Assembly: GCA_033782935.1 (NCBI GenBank)
Contig: JAWQEG010000521.1
Location: 53,501 to 117,500, forward strand
Length of the DNA stretch: 64,000 nt
Source: Petrolisthes cinctipes
Lineage: Eukaryota; Arthropoda; Malacostraca; Decapoda; Porcellanidae
Direction of reading: 5' to 3'
The position numbers and the translations under genes are program-made. The notes under the pieces were generated by a model that did not search any database, was not told where the DNA came from, and worked only from the letters and a program-made list of their open reading frames with translations. Positions 1-9,264 of this stretch are shown one piece after another. The stretch's first letter is position 1; the number at the start of each line of letters is the position of its first letter.

Positions 1-112
1 CATTATTAAACTTCTTCTTTGAGGAAAAGTTCTCTTTGTTGCTAAATGCCTATTATTTTGCAATGTTATAAGAGCAACAAAATGCCTTTTCCTCATGGAG
101 TAAATTTAATAA
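1..112. repeat. Fold-back repeat, family P (copy 1)
   Basis: The two arms are imperfect inverted repeats: TATTAAACTT...GAGGAAAAG on the left and CTTTTCCTC...AAATTTAATA on the right, around a loop containing TATTATTTTGCAATG. The same loop and arm pattern recurs at 54022-54132, so this is a dispersed MITE-like element. It may be cut by the window start. Confidence 0.6.
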
Positions 113-312
113 AACCTAACCTAAATACAGTAGGCTCTGGATATAAGATGATTACATATATCACATAATTATATCCTTTTAAGACATAACACAAGCCTGG
201 AAAAACATTGGGTGGTCTTCAATTAGTGTATAATGAAATGGTGGTGAGTACAAGTATTTATTCATTGTGTATCCAGGCTCTACGATAAAATAAACATTCC
301 CTGTCATCTCAC

Positions 313-453
313 GTTAGGAAAGTCGAGGCCGAGTTTGTACTTGACGTCAAACCAACAGCTCTTGTCGTAGTCTGGGGCCGGTCCACACACATAGTACTTG
401 TCCTCAAACTCAGTACCAGTGTATTCCAATAATAAACGGATGGGCTGGGCAAG
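313..453 (-). CDS. GST Mu exon 2 (47 codons)
   Basis: The exon has 141 bases and no stop. It is preceded on the minus strand by a pyrimidine stretch and CAG, and followed by GTGAGA. It encodes the segment from [13 protein letters not shown] through DFPN, including the [10 protein letters not shown] loop. A 1.4 kb intron (454-1852) with a 20-bp minisatellite and TTAGG-like repeats separates it from exon 1. Confidence 0.92.
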
Positions 454-1888
454 CTGGAAAAGGGGGAAATAATTAGAGAAACCTACAGGAAATACATTTT
501 AATGGGAGTACCAGTGAATTCCAATAATAAACGGATGGGTTGGGCAAGGTGTAAGTAATTAGGGAAACATACAGAAATATATTATAATTGGGGTAAATCA
601 GTACTTTCCAATTTTCAGTATTTATTGATTTTTATTAATGGTGACGAGGGTACAGGAGTGATGACGAGGGTAGAGGAGTGATGACGAGGGTAGAGGAGAG
701 ATGACGAGGATACAGGAGTGAATAAGAGGGTACATGAGTGGTGACGAGGGTACAGGAGTGATGACGAGGGTATAGGAGTGATGACGAGGGTACAGGAGTG
801 ATGATGAGGGTACAGGAGTGATGACAAGGGTATTGAAAGAATTGCCGTTTGGTAGCAGTGTTGTAAGATTTGGCTAGGTCCCAGTATTTTGCCCCGGTCA
901 TATCCTGTACTTTACTACTGTTATTTCCCGGTAGTTTGCCCAGGTTAGGTCCAGGTAGTTTGCCCAGGTTAGGTCCTGGTAGTCTGCTGTGGTCTAGGTT
1001 AGGTTAGGTTAGGTTAAGTTAGGTTAGGTTAGGTTAGGTTAGGTTAGGTTAGGTAAGGTAAGGTAAGGTCAGGCTAATTTCAAAATGCCCCATTTGAATA
1101 TATATTCCCAATGGGAATATATCTTGGAAATGGGGCATTTCCGGAGGAAATGCCATAGAAGAAAATAGGGTATTATTACAGAAGTACTGTGTTCTTAGCT
1201 AGGATCGTGCAGTGTTACCACATCCAGCTAGGTCCCGAGAATTTGCCCCGGTCACTTTATGATAGTTTACACCTGTTATATCACGGTAGTTAGGTCAGGT
1301 CAGGTTAGGTCAGACTCATTTCGGTATTTATTGAAAGAATTACCGTTTTGTAGCAGTGTTGCCAGATCCGGCAAGGTCCCAGTACTTTGCCCCGGTCACT
1401 TCCTGTACTTTACCACGGTTATTTCCTGGTAGTTTGCCCAGGTTAGGTCCCAGTAGTCTGATGCAGTCTAGGTTAGGATAGGTAAGGTCAGGCTAATTTC
1501 AAAATGCCCCATTTGAATATGCCCTATCTTGGAAATGGGACATTTGTGGAGGAAATGCCATAGAAGAAAATAGTCTTAGAATGGTCTAAATAAGTGCGTA
1601 ATGAAGGTAGAAAAACCGTACGCAATAACGGTAATTCTTTCAATATTTACCCTAATTTCCAAATTATGTTTGTAAAACGGGGCATCTCCAAGAGAAGCAT
1701 CATAGATGAAAAGTGTTAGAATGGTCCAAAATAGTAGGTAATGATACAAATATATACAATATAGTGAACACAATACTTCTGCAAATTTACCAAAGCTATA
1801 GTAATCGAGTAATCAGTTATATAAAAAGTTTGGTTATAAATAAATGACTTACCCCACGTATATTCCAGTATCCAAGAATAGGAGCCAT
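313..1888 (-). CDS. Glutathione S-transferase, Mu class (5' part, exons 1-2)
   Basis: This is the N-terminal part of a cytosolic GST that conjugates glutathione to electrophiles. Two exons are visible on the minus strand: 1888-1853 and 453-313. Joined in phase 0 they encode 59 residues beginning [12 protein letters not shown], then [13 protein letters not shown], and ending KLGLDFPN. This is the thioredoxin-like glutathione-binding domain of Mu-class GSTs, with the catalytic Tyr at position 7, the [13 protein letters not shown] helix, and the PDYD...W...K-KLGLDFPN segment. Both junctions follow GT-AG: GTAAG at 1852 after exon 1, a CAG acceptor before 453, and GTGAGA after 313. Family members are about 215-220 residues, so roughly three quarters of the protein lies left of the window. 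No frameshift is seen. The class assignment rests on recognised family motifs; the Mu class is known from crustaceans and chelicerates. Confidence 0.93.
494..560. repeat. Short duplication of exon 2 edge in GST intron 1
   Basis: The sequence GTACCAGTG-ATTCCAATAATAAACGGATGGG, which belongs to exon 2 of the GST gene at about 412-445, recurs just outside the exon. It is followed by a degraded GGGCAAG. This is a local partial duplication of coding sequence and is not itself an exon, because no acceptor follows it. Confidence 0.55.
640..832. repeat. 20-bp minisatellite in GST intron 1
   Basis: About ten tandem units of GATGACGAGGGTACAGGAGT with a few substitutions. The arrays of open frames on the minus strand here are translations of the repeat and are not genes. 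Confidence 0.9.
828..1190. repeat. Dispersed repeat family A, copy 1
   Basis: Begins TATTGAAAGAATTGCCGTTT and continues through GTAGCAGTGTTG, GGTCCCAGTATTTTGCCCCGGTCA, a GGTTAGG-rich centre, and a palindromic ATGCCCCATTT...AAATGGGGCAT segment. The same order of segments recurs at 1325-1650 and in pieces at 1208-1324, 2325-2455 and 13449-13768. Confidence 0.75.
993..1070. repeat. TTAGG-type tandem repeat (interstitial)
   Basis: About twelve units of GGTTA, the arthropod telomeric unit (TTAGG)n, degrading into GGTAA units at the 3' end. It sits in the centre of a family A repeat, which carries TTAGG-like sequence in its other copies too. The array is therefore probably element-borne and not an old chromosome end. 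Confidence 0.8.
1208..1324. repeat. Dispersed repeat family A, fragment
   Basis: Carries GCAGTGTTACC, GGTCCCGAGAATTTGCCCCGG and GTTAGGTCAGGTC, matching the 5' half of the neighbouring copies in the same order but without the right half. Confidence 0.6.
1325..1650. repeat. Dispersed repeat family A, fullest copy with terminal inverted repeats
   Basis: The ends are inverted repeats of about 22 bases: TATTGAAAGAATTACCGTT on the left and AACGGTAATTCTTTCAATA on the right. About 326 bp with no coding capacity, which fits a MITE. It lies in intron 1 of the GST gene. Confidence 0.75.
1853..1888 (-). CDS. GST Mu exon 1 (12 codons)
   Basis: The start codon is at 1888-1886 and the exon encodes [12 protein letters not shown] exactly in phase 0. 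It is followed on the minus strand by the donor GTAAG at 1852-1848. The start is fixed because Mu-class GSTs begin with this segment and the catalytic Tyr falls at its usual place (residue 7). Confidence 0.92.
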
Positions 1889-1989
1889 GATCGTATATAC
1901 CACACAGATTAATAGTAACACACAGATCACTAATAATTAATGTCTCACCACCAAGTTACAAGAATACAAGTTTCAAGAATAGGAGAGGG

Positions 1990-2060
1990 TCTTATGTAAT
2001 AACATTCGTGGTGTATACGATGGTGTGGTACTGGCACGACGATGGTATATACCTCTCTGG
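1990..2060. repeat. Fold-back family C (KpnI-core palindrome), half copy
   Basis: Contains ATAACATTCGTGGTGTATACGATGGTGTGGTACTGGCACGACGATGG-type sequence, one arm of the palindrome described at 13257-13375. It lies about 100 bp upstream of the GST start codon on the minus strand, in the presumed promoter or 5' UTR region. Confidence 0.6.
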
Positions 2061-2324
2061 AACACACAAATGAGTGACCAATAATATCTCACCACCAACA
2101 AGTCACCATTACCAATAGAAATAAACTTAAAGATAATACTGAGTCAGCGTTAAACTCTATTTTGATTTTTTCCCCCAAGTCTCATCACTCTCATGTGCTG
2201 CGCAGACTTATTTTTAGTTTTACGGTTCAACTAATCAACTTTTACCCTAAATTTTCAAAAACCTATCATTTCGGACCAAAAAGTATCCACTCCAGATTTT
2301 AATAAAAACACCTTTAATATAGTA

Positions 2325-2455
2325 CTAAATAGGGTAAATTTTGAAAGAATGGTAACCGTTATTGTGTACGGTTTTTCTACCTCCATTACCCATTTATTTA
2401 GACCATTCTAAGACTATTTTCTTCCTTCATTACCCACTTATTTAGACAATTCTAT
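2325..2455. repeat. Dispersed repeat family A, fragment (inverted)
   Basis: Contains TTGAAAGAATGGTAACCGTT, then the GTACGGTTTTTCTACC and ATTACCCA-TTATTTAGACCATTCTAAGAC segments in the inverted order relative to 1325-1650. The CATTACCCACTTATTTAGAC segment is present twice. Confidence 0.6.
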
Positions 2456-2461
2456 GTGATA

Positions 2462-2580
2462 TGTGACAGAAGGGTTTCTGCGGGGATGAAAGGGAAAGTC
2501 TATATTTAATAAGATAGTGGTGGAAACAGGTGATCCGCTGTGGCGACCCCTAATAGGGAATAGCCGAAAGATGAAGAAGA
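2462..2580. mobile_element. 3' tail of an RTE-type LINE (or a SINE sharing that tail)
   Basis: The stretch GGTGATCCGCTGTGGCGACC, CCTAATAGGGAATAGCCGAA, AGATGAAGAAGA matches the well-known 3' end of RTE-like non-LTR elements (encoding ...GDPLWRP followed by GGAGCAGCCGAAAGAAGAAG). Only the last ~120 bp is present, which is the usual 5' truncation. No intact reading frame remains. Confidence 0.65.
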
Positions 2581-2985
2581 CTGCAATGAATATTTCTCAT
2601 GATTAAACTCACATTTATATAAACTCTATAATTCCTTAAATATGGAAATAATACCTCAAATTTTGCACCATTGTGTTCAAGGTCACAGCAACTGTTTGAT
2701 CTTTTATCTAATCTTATAACCGGCTTTGTGACACTTGTTAATATTATCTATAGTAGGCTACGTTTTTGTTTTATTTGAGTGGAGGAGGTTGTAAATGCCG
2801 ACCTAATATAATGCAAGTACTCAATTGAATGGCCATTAGATTAGTGACAAGGAGAGATAATGGCCTTCTGAGACACACGGTCGCTTTGTGGTCGCCACCT
2901 GCAAGAACCACATGCAGAAGCGGGAACGTGCATGGCTTCCTATAGCCTCTGCCACGTCCCTCAGATTATCTTATTGATGAATTGG
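2581..2985. other. Unassigned stretch
   Basis: No coding signal is recognised on either strand. It is AT-rich to 2810. From 2850 to 2985 it is GC-richer, with CGGTCGC and GCCACGTCC motifs that look like part of an old repeat, and a GATTCCTCCAAAATATGCCACGAAAC core of the fold-back family follows at 2995-3025. Confidence 0.5.
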
Positions 2986-3177
2986 AAGGTCTCAGATTCC
3001 TCCAAAATATGCCACGAAACAGATCCCTTATTATTATAGTACATACCAGTGAGGGCATCGGTTTCGTGACATAGTTGGAGGCAAGGTCCAGGTATATCCC
3101 TGTGTAATGCAGGTGTGACTCTTAAAAATTAATATGTAATGCTTTCAGGAAACGGCTGTGGTGAACTGCAAGAATTA

Positions 3178-3443
3178 AGTGAAGATATAAACACAGTATA
3201 ACACAGCAATTAGACCACCAATACAGCCATTAGAAGAACGCCCAACACAGCCATTAGAAGAACGCCCAACACAGTTATTAGAACGCCCAACACAGCGATT
3301 AGAAGACCACCAACACAGCTATTAGGAAACCACCTAACACAGCGATTAGAAGACCACCAACACAGCGATTAGAAGACCACCATCACAGCGATTAGAAGAC
3401 CACCATCACAGCGATTAGAAGACCACCATCACAGCGATTAGAA
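3178..3443. repeat. 20-bp minisatellite (ACACAGCGATTAGAAGACCACC)
   Basis: About twelve units built on CACAGCGATTAGAAGACCAC, with AACGCCC variants at the 5' end. The array resumes at 4163 after a transposon insertion, with GATTAGAAGAACACCTAACACAG. Confidence 0.9.
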
Positions 3444-4162
3444 CAGTGGTTCTTAACCAGGGGTGCTCGCACCCCTAGGTGGTGCGAGGCCGGTTCCTAG
3501 GGGGTGCGAGGATAGGCATAATTAAAGCAAATTATATTTTTATATACGCATGTTATTTTTTTCTGCAAAAAAAATAATCTTTTTGCTACAACAGTGTTTT
3601 GAGCTAGAGAAAAACCTACACCTAATTTCCTAATGAAGTGCCAACGTTGCAACAGACTCGAGTACAGGATACACGTATGTGATTCGGAGGGACGACGGAG
3701 GGAGGACACGTATAGGTGACACAGAGGGAGGGAGGACACGTAGGTGACACAGAGGGAGGGAGGACACGTAGGTGACACAGAGGGAGGGAGGTTATCGTCA
3801 CCACCCTCCCTCACCATTAACACACAGTCATCTGCTTGAGTGATTTATGGTTTCCCTGTTTTAATAACTTTTTCTTATTGATACATAATATACAGTAGGG
3901 TGGAGGATTGGTTGTGAATCATTTCTGATTTTGCTTTCTTCACGTGTATTTAAATGGTCGGTTTATATAACATAAATCATTTCTGTAGCGGTGTAGCTAT
4001 TACAATACTTTCATGAAATGTATTGTGATGGCTACAAATGTACTTATTAAAACCACGTATTTCAGTTTTAGCATTTTTTTTTTATTTCAGCAATCGGGGG
4101 GTGCGAGAACTGACTGCTGATTTTAAAGGGATGCATATATTGAAAAAGGTTAAGAACCACTG
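3444..4162. mobile_element. Non-autonomous hAT transposon, 719 bp
   Basis: Terminal inverted repeats CAGTGGTTCTTAACC (left) and GGTTAAGAACCACTG (right) are perfect over 15 bp. They are flanked by the perfect 8-bp duplication GATTAGAA at 3436-3443 and 4163-4170. An 8-bp TSD with CAGTG...CACTG ends is characteristic of hAT elements. The element carries an internal GGTGACACAGAGGGAGGGAGG tandem repeat at 3660-3795 and no transposase frame. It inserted into one unit of the minisatellite. Confidence 0.9.
3660..3795. repeat. 28-bp tandem repeat inside the hAT element
   Basis: Three to four units of GTAGGTGACACAGAGGGAGG followed by GAGGACAC. The two overlapping minus-strand frames here (LPPSVSPTC-type peptides) are repeat translations. 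Confidence 0.85.
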
Positions 4163-4170
4163 GATTAGAA

Positions 4171-5170
4171 GAACACCTAACACAGTAATACCTAACCTGG
4201 CTCTCCTATACTTCCAAGAGCCAAGTTTATTTTAGTCTCGTTGTGATAAATTGTAATGTACATTGATTTATTATATATATACTACATTTATTTTCTTATC
4301 CCTCGGTGTTAGTTCAGATTTTATGGTTAGGATTTAGGGCAGATTAGAAGAGGGTAGGATGGATGGGTTGGTGAACGGAAAAAGGTGTAGGATATAGGGA
4401 TACAATAAGGGTCAACAGTAATCCAGCTGTTGGATATTACACTTTGGATTATTTAAGCTACAATATTAACCCAGGAATTATTATTATTACTCCACAAGAC
4501 AATATAATACAAAAATTACCAAAGTTACTAACCATCAGTGAAAAAAAAAAACAGATAACTTTAGTAGGGTTAAGGGAAAATTGAAAAATTCTCATGTTGG
4601 TAATCTAACCCACCCGAGTTCAAGCCCCAGAGATCTGTTGAAGGAGGCGGTTTCTGCTGAAGGGAGATGTGGCAGCAGTGAAAGATAAGAACACGAGTTT
4701 GGGACTAGTGGGAGTGATGAGGAGACCAAAAAGAGGGACTGCAGTATGAGAGAGTGAGGTAGAGGATGAATAAAAAGATAGGCCTACATGAAGGGCTTAT
4801 GAAGAATCCTAGCTCAGGTAGTAGTAATTAATAATATAGAATGTTGGCAACCAATATATGTTTAATGGTTAAATATAATACTAGTTATAATGTCATGGTA
4901 GAATGCATGCACTACCGTTCTCAATATGTTTCTAAGCTGTATATGTTTTATTTTGGTTCCCTGAATATACACTATACTTGGCAAGCTCTTTTACTTCCTC
5001 CTTCCCTTCTTTCATTTATTATGCATTATTTTTTAAGTAGTAATCGTCTCCTCATCTTTTATTATTATGCTTCATTTCACGCTCTTGATATTATTCATTT
5101 TTCTTCCACTGTCTTTTTTACCATACATGTCATCTCATACCCCTTCTCGTCAAATGAATATATGTCTGCT
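4171..5170. other. Intergenic, no gene recognised
   Basis: AT-rich sequence with short frames that lack codon bias or family similarity. Around 4610-4780 there is a less AT-rich patch (CCCGAGTTCAAGCCCC, then purine-rich sequence) that could be a repeat fragment. Confidence 0.5.
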
Positions 5171-5495
5171 TATCCCTTACAGCCCGACTTGGCAAGGTAC
5201 AGTATAGTGCCCTCATTCCCTCCCTCCCTCCACTATCACCTCCAACTCTTCACCCTCTCCCCAGTTTCCTTTCTTCCACCTCAATTTTTCCTCTCTACCG
5301 CAATTTCCCCTCCGCATCAATTTCCCCTCCCTACATCAATTTCCCCTCCCCTTACTCTCCACCTCAATTTTCACTCCCTTCTCCTTTTCCTCCATACCTA
5401 ATTTTATGTCTCCTTTTCTCGTCCGACACTCCCATCTCCTTCCTCCCCTAACTCGCCTCCCCTCCCCTTCCACCAGCACACAACGTTATATTTAC
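5170..5495. repeat. Pyrimidine-rich tract (CT/CCTC, TCAATTTCCCCTCC)
   Basis: Strongly strand-biased CT sequence with short imperfect TCAATTTCCCCTCC repeats. The long open frame reading through it is explained by the absence of purine-rich stop codons, so no gene is called. Confidence 0.7.
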
Positions 5496-5529
5496 CTCAA
5501 TGGGAGTGAAGGGTAGTGACGATGCTTCA

Positions 5530-5825
5530 GTGTGTGTTCCCTGCTACCCGACCTCGCACTCACACACCTGCTATACTTTACACACACGCACGCACACACC
5601 TGTTAGCCACCTCTACCACACACACACACACACACACACACACCTGTTGGTCGCTTCTGCCACGCACACATACACACCTGTTATAGTTACCTCTGTCACA
5701 CACACACACACCTGTTAGTTACCTCTGTCACACACACACACACACACCTGTTAGTCACCTCTGTCACACACACACACACACACACACTTGTTGGTCACCA
5801 CTGCCACACACACATGCATAATTAT
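5530..5825. repeat. CA microsatellite / ACCTGTTAGTCACCTCTGTC minisatellite
   Basis: Runs of (CA)n of 8-20 bp alternate with a spacer CCTGTTAGTCACCTCTGTCA, making about seven compound units. Confidence 0.85.
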
Positions 5826-6191
5826 ACACTTGTCATTAACGTCTGCCTTTCCTCCCCTTACACATAAATACCTATCAATAACTAAAATATTCCTCTGACA
5901 TACAAATCTGGCTCCCATTGCCTGCAGTGCCTTCCGTCTGACGTCTACTGGTATTCCCTCTGACTCATAAGATATTGTGCGTCGCTGAATTTCCTCCTGA
6001 AGTCAGTGGCTTGCTTAGATTTACTGTACACTACAAGACCTCACAGCTCCGTCTAGTAAAGCAGAGCCCCAAAGGACCTGTCAGAGAGCAAGTGTGAAAA
6101 CTGGGTTAAACGTATACAGTCACTGTGAAGTTAGCGCCGAGATCCGTGCATGGTTTACCTCTACGGTTATAGTTAGGAGTTATATTGTGTG

Positions 6192-6199
6192 TATAAATA
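6192..6199 (+). promoter_or_regulatory. Candidate TATA box of the LRR gene
   Basis: TATAAATA lies 96-103 bases upstream of the start codon of the LRR gene. It would place a start site near 6225. Position and match are good, but the sequence is AT-rich, so this is tentative. Confidence 0.35.
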
Positions 6200-6294
6200 C
6201 ATCTAAAGCTCATTAGAGTTGATAAGAATATTATGTAACTAACAGATGTGTAATGAGAAATTTGTAGCGTATTACATGCGTTAAGATAATCAAA

Positions 6295-7566
6295 ATGGCC
6301 TTAATAAATAACATGCAGGTACCACGCATACCGCTGGCCCTGGCGAGGCACCAGGAGTCACTACCTCTAACACCATACCGTGCAGCTCCTCCTCCCACAG
6401 TTCCTCCAACGGTCATATCTCTAAAGGAAATGTGCAGCAAGTTCTGGCTGGAACGTATACAGTACTCACTAAGGCGGGATATGCCCAAAAGACAGGTGTT
6501 TGCCGTACAAAAGTATCTGGAACAGCTGCCTAGGGAACTACGAGCTATGATGGTACATAACGCACTCAAGGCTGGTGGTCTACATTTACGCCATGGTAGT
6601 CGTGAACTGGCGGCTGTGAATCGTGTATTAGTGTTGTTGACCCCTGATGTACCAGTCCTGGAGCCTGTCTATGTTACAATTCCTCGCCCAAACCCTGATG
6701 ATCCTACTGACTGGCCTCTTGATATAGAACTGCTTGTGTATAATGGTGAAGGTCTCCGTCACCTGGTGTTAACAATGCCTCCACTCATGACTGATGCCGT
6801 CAAACGTGTCTTTACTGATATCTGCCGTACCTGCAAACAGTTACGTCGTGTGAGACTCATCAATGCCTCTGATGAAGCTCTAACACTCCTAACTCGTCAT
6901 TGCCGCCTACTGACACATCTGGATGTATCAGGGTCGGCTGGGGTAACTGATGAAGGAATTGGTCGAGTCATCGTAAACCTAAGGTGGGGTGGTGGGGAAG
7001 GGGCTCCAGTGCATCTCAGACATGTGGATGTTGGAGGTACGAGTGTAACACAGGAAGGCCTCGTATCTTTATTAGAACGTGTACCAGAGCTGACCAGCCT
7101 TGGTTCCATAGACGCTGTGGAAGCCATCAAACTACTGGATGAGTTGAGTGATGGCAATGCTCGCATTTTACTTCAGGAAATCAACATCCGCTGTGTCACT
7201 GTTAACACGCTCCAAGTTCTTCGTCGAGTCTGTCCCGCTCTAAACTCAGTCAATGCCGTCATAAACTTTGCAGGTGTAACAGTGAATGAATTACGTCTGT
7301 TGTCTGGGTTGCGACACGTGAGGTTAACAGTGAGGGAGCCATATTTACTGGCCCCAACAGCTCTGTATGAGTACTCCTGGGCTGTGGGAAGTCAACTGAT
7401 GACACTACGGCTGGAAGGGGACGTGTATTGGGAGGCAGACCTGGGCCTGTTGGCAGGACAGTGTCCACACCTGGTGGAGCTGGCTCTCCCTGCAGTCACT
7501 GTACCTGCCAAGGACTCTCTTGCAGCCCTCACTAACCCAGACAGTATCGCCCTCGCTCGTCTGCAG
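6295..7566 (+). CDS. LRR gene exon 1 (424 codons)
   Basis: An uninterrupted frame from ATG 6295 to the donor CTGCAG/GTCAGT at 7566/7567. Read-through without splicing would add only Val-Ser-Glu-Leu before a stop, which supports the donor. The first Met is the only in-frame start upstream of the conserved-looking helical region. Confidence 0.88.
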
Positions 7567-9216
7567 GTCAGTGAGCTTTGATATATAATATTTTATTATT
7601 AAAATAACTAGACCACACCAAAAAAAATCTATACTCTCTCCGACCCATGTGATTATATTGCGTATCTTGTTGATATGACAAAGGATATATAACGATGTAA
7701 GAATATAGTAACCCCATCAGTTTCAGTCTCACAGGTTATTTTTTCTGTTTGATGTATACGAGTGCATGAGTATTATTAGCGTAGTGACCACCTAGAGTAT
7801 TACAGCAGCAGGCCAAAGTGTCGCCCTAACTCTTGGGGCCAAGCCAGGGTTTATTATGGCACAGATATTTGTCAAGTCGTCAGAAATAGGTTATTTTCAT
7901 TCTGGGTACACTTACCATTACCGACGTGCCACATCCACCTGGACTTCGGCAACTATGGAACGCCACCTGACTCTGTCTCTTGTTAGCTGCAACAACTCTG
8001 CAGGCTTAAGATGTTCCCCTGCCACTCTCGTCACACCATCCATAAATTTATTTCTCTGTGGTCCTCTTGCTCTCCTTCCCTCCACCATCCTGGTCAGCAC
8101 CACAGCCTCCATCTCATCCCTCCTCATCACATGTCCGAGAAATCTCATTTGTCGTCTTCTTATTGTCATCATCATTTCCCGCTCTGATCCCATCTGCCTC
8201 AGTACGTCCACATTAGTTTGTCTTGCTGTCCATGCAGGTATCTTCAGAATTCTCCTCCATAACCACATTTCAACTGCTTCCAACTTTTCTTGCATCTTTC
8301 TGTTCACCGTTCAAGTCTCACATCCATACAACAATGTTCCTGGGCTGGTACTTATAGAAAGTCATAGCACTATGAATCTGTCATAAGCCTCCAAAATGGC
8401 GGATATTTATCATAAATAATTCATAAGAGATATGAATCTGTCATAAGCACTATGAATCTATCACAGCTATGACTAGAGTTATGGCTAAAATTTATGACTT
8501 TCTATAAGTACCAGCCCAGATTCCCATGGACAACTTTCTGTTGTCCATGTCAGATACGCCTTCAACCACTTAAATGCACTCTTCGCAATGCCAATTCTCG
8601 ATCTAATTTCCTTTTAACATCGACAGTCTTCTGTTATGAAGCTCCCTAGATACGAAAAAAATTTCCACCTGCTCTATTCTTCTTCCTCTTACCTCTATTC
8701 TTACTCTGGGTGTATTTGTTTTAGATGCCACCAACACTTTGGTCTGTCCATATTGACCTTCAACCCTTTCTCCTGGCTCGCCCTCACCGTCACATCCAAC
8801 AAATGTTGCAGCTTCTCTGCAGAGTCCGCCACCAGAACCGTGTCATCTGCCTACCTAACATGGTTGATATTGTAACCACCAATCTTGACTCCTTCCAGCC
8901 CTTGCAGTATTATCAATACTGTACCCAGTATCAAAATTGCATGAAGAGGTAATTAATTAGTGCCTATACTTATACATATCCTGTGTGGTGTAATGCAGGT
9001 GCTAGAGCTGGACTGCATGACAGGCGTGGGACCCAAGGCGTGGGCAAAGGACTTCACCCTAGTGCGGCAGGGGTTGGTGGCGGCGTTAAGGAAGTGTACT
9101 CGGCTCCAGCGACTCATTTGCCGTCCAACCAACCTGGTGGAAAACGACCTTCTACAGATTCTAGCCGTCAACAGAATGAACAATCTTCAGGTGAACAAGA
9201 CCACGTCGCATACTTA

Positions 9217-9264
<48 letters not shown>

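Noticed and set aside
3178..3445. Could the regularly spaced 20-bp repeats be a CRISPR array?
   Set aside because: Units are contiguous tandem repeats without unique spacers, and the DNA is eukaryotic.
4841..5401. Open frame of 186 codons on the plus strand
   Set aside because: It ends in the pyrimidine-rich tract, has no recognisable motif, and its second half is explained by CT composition.
7856..8386. Open frame of 176 codons on the plus strand
   Set aside because: It is the antisense of the minus-strand reverse transcriptase remnant, whose motifs (RFLGHVMRR, ADDTVL) are clear.
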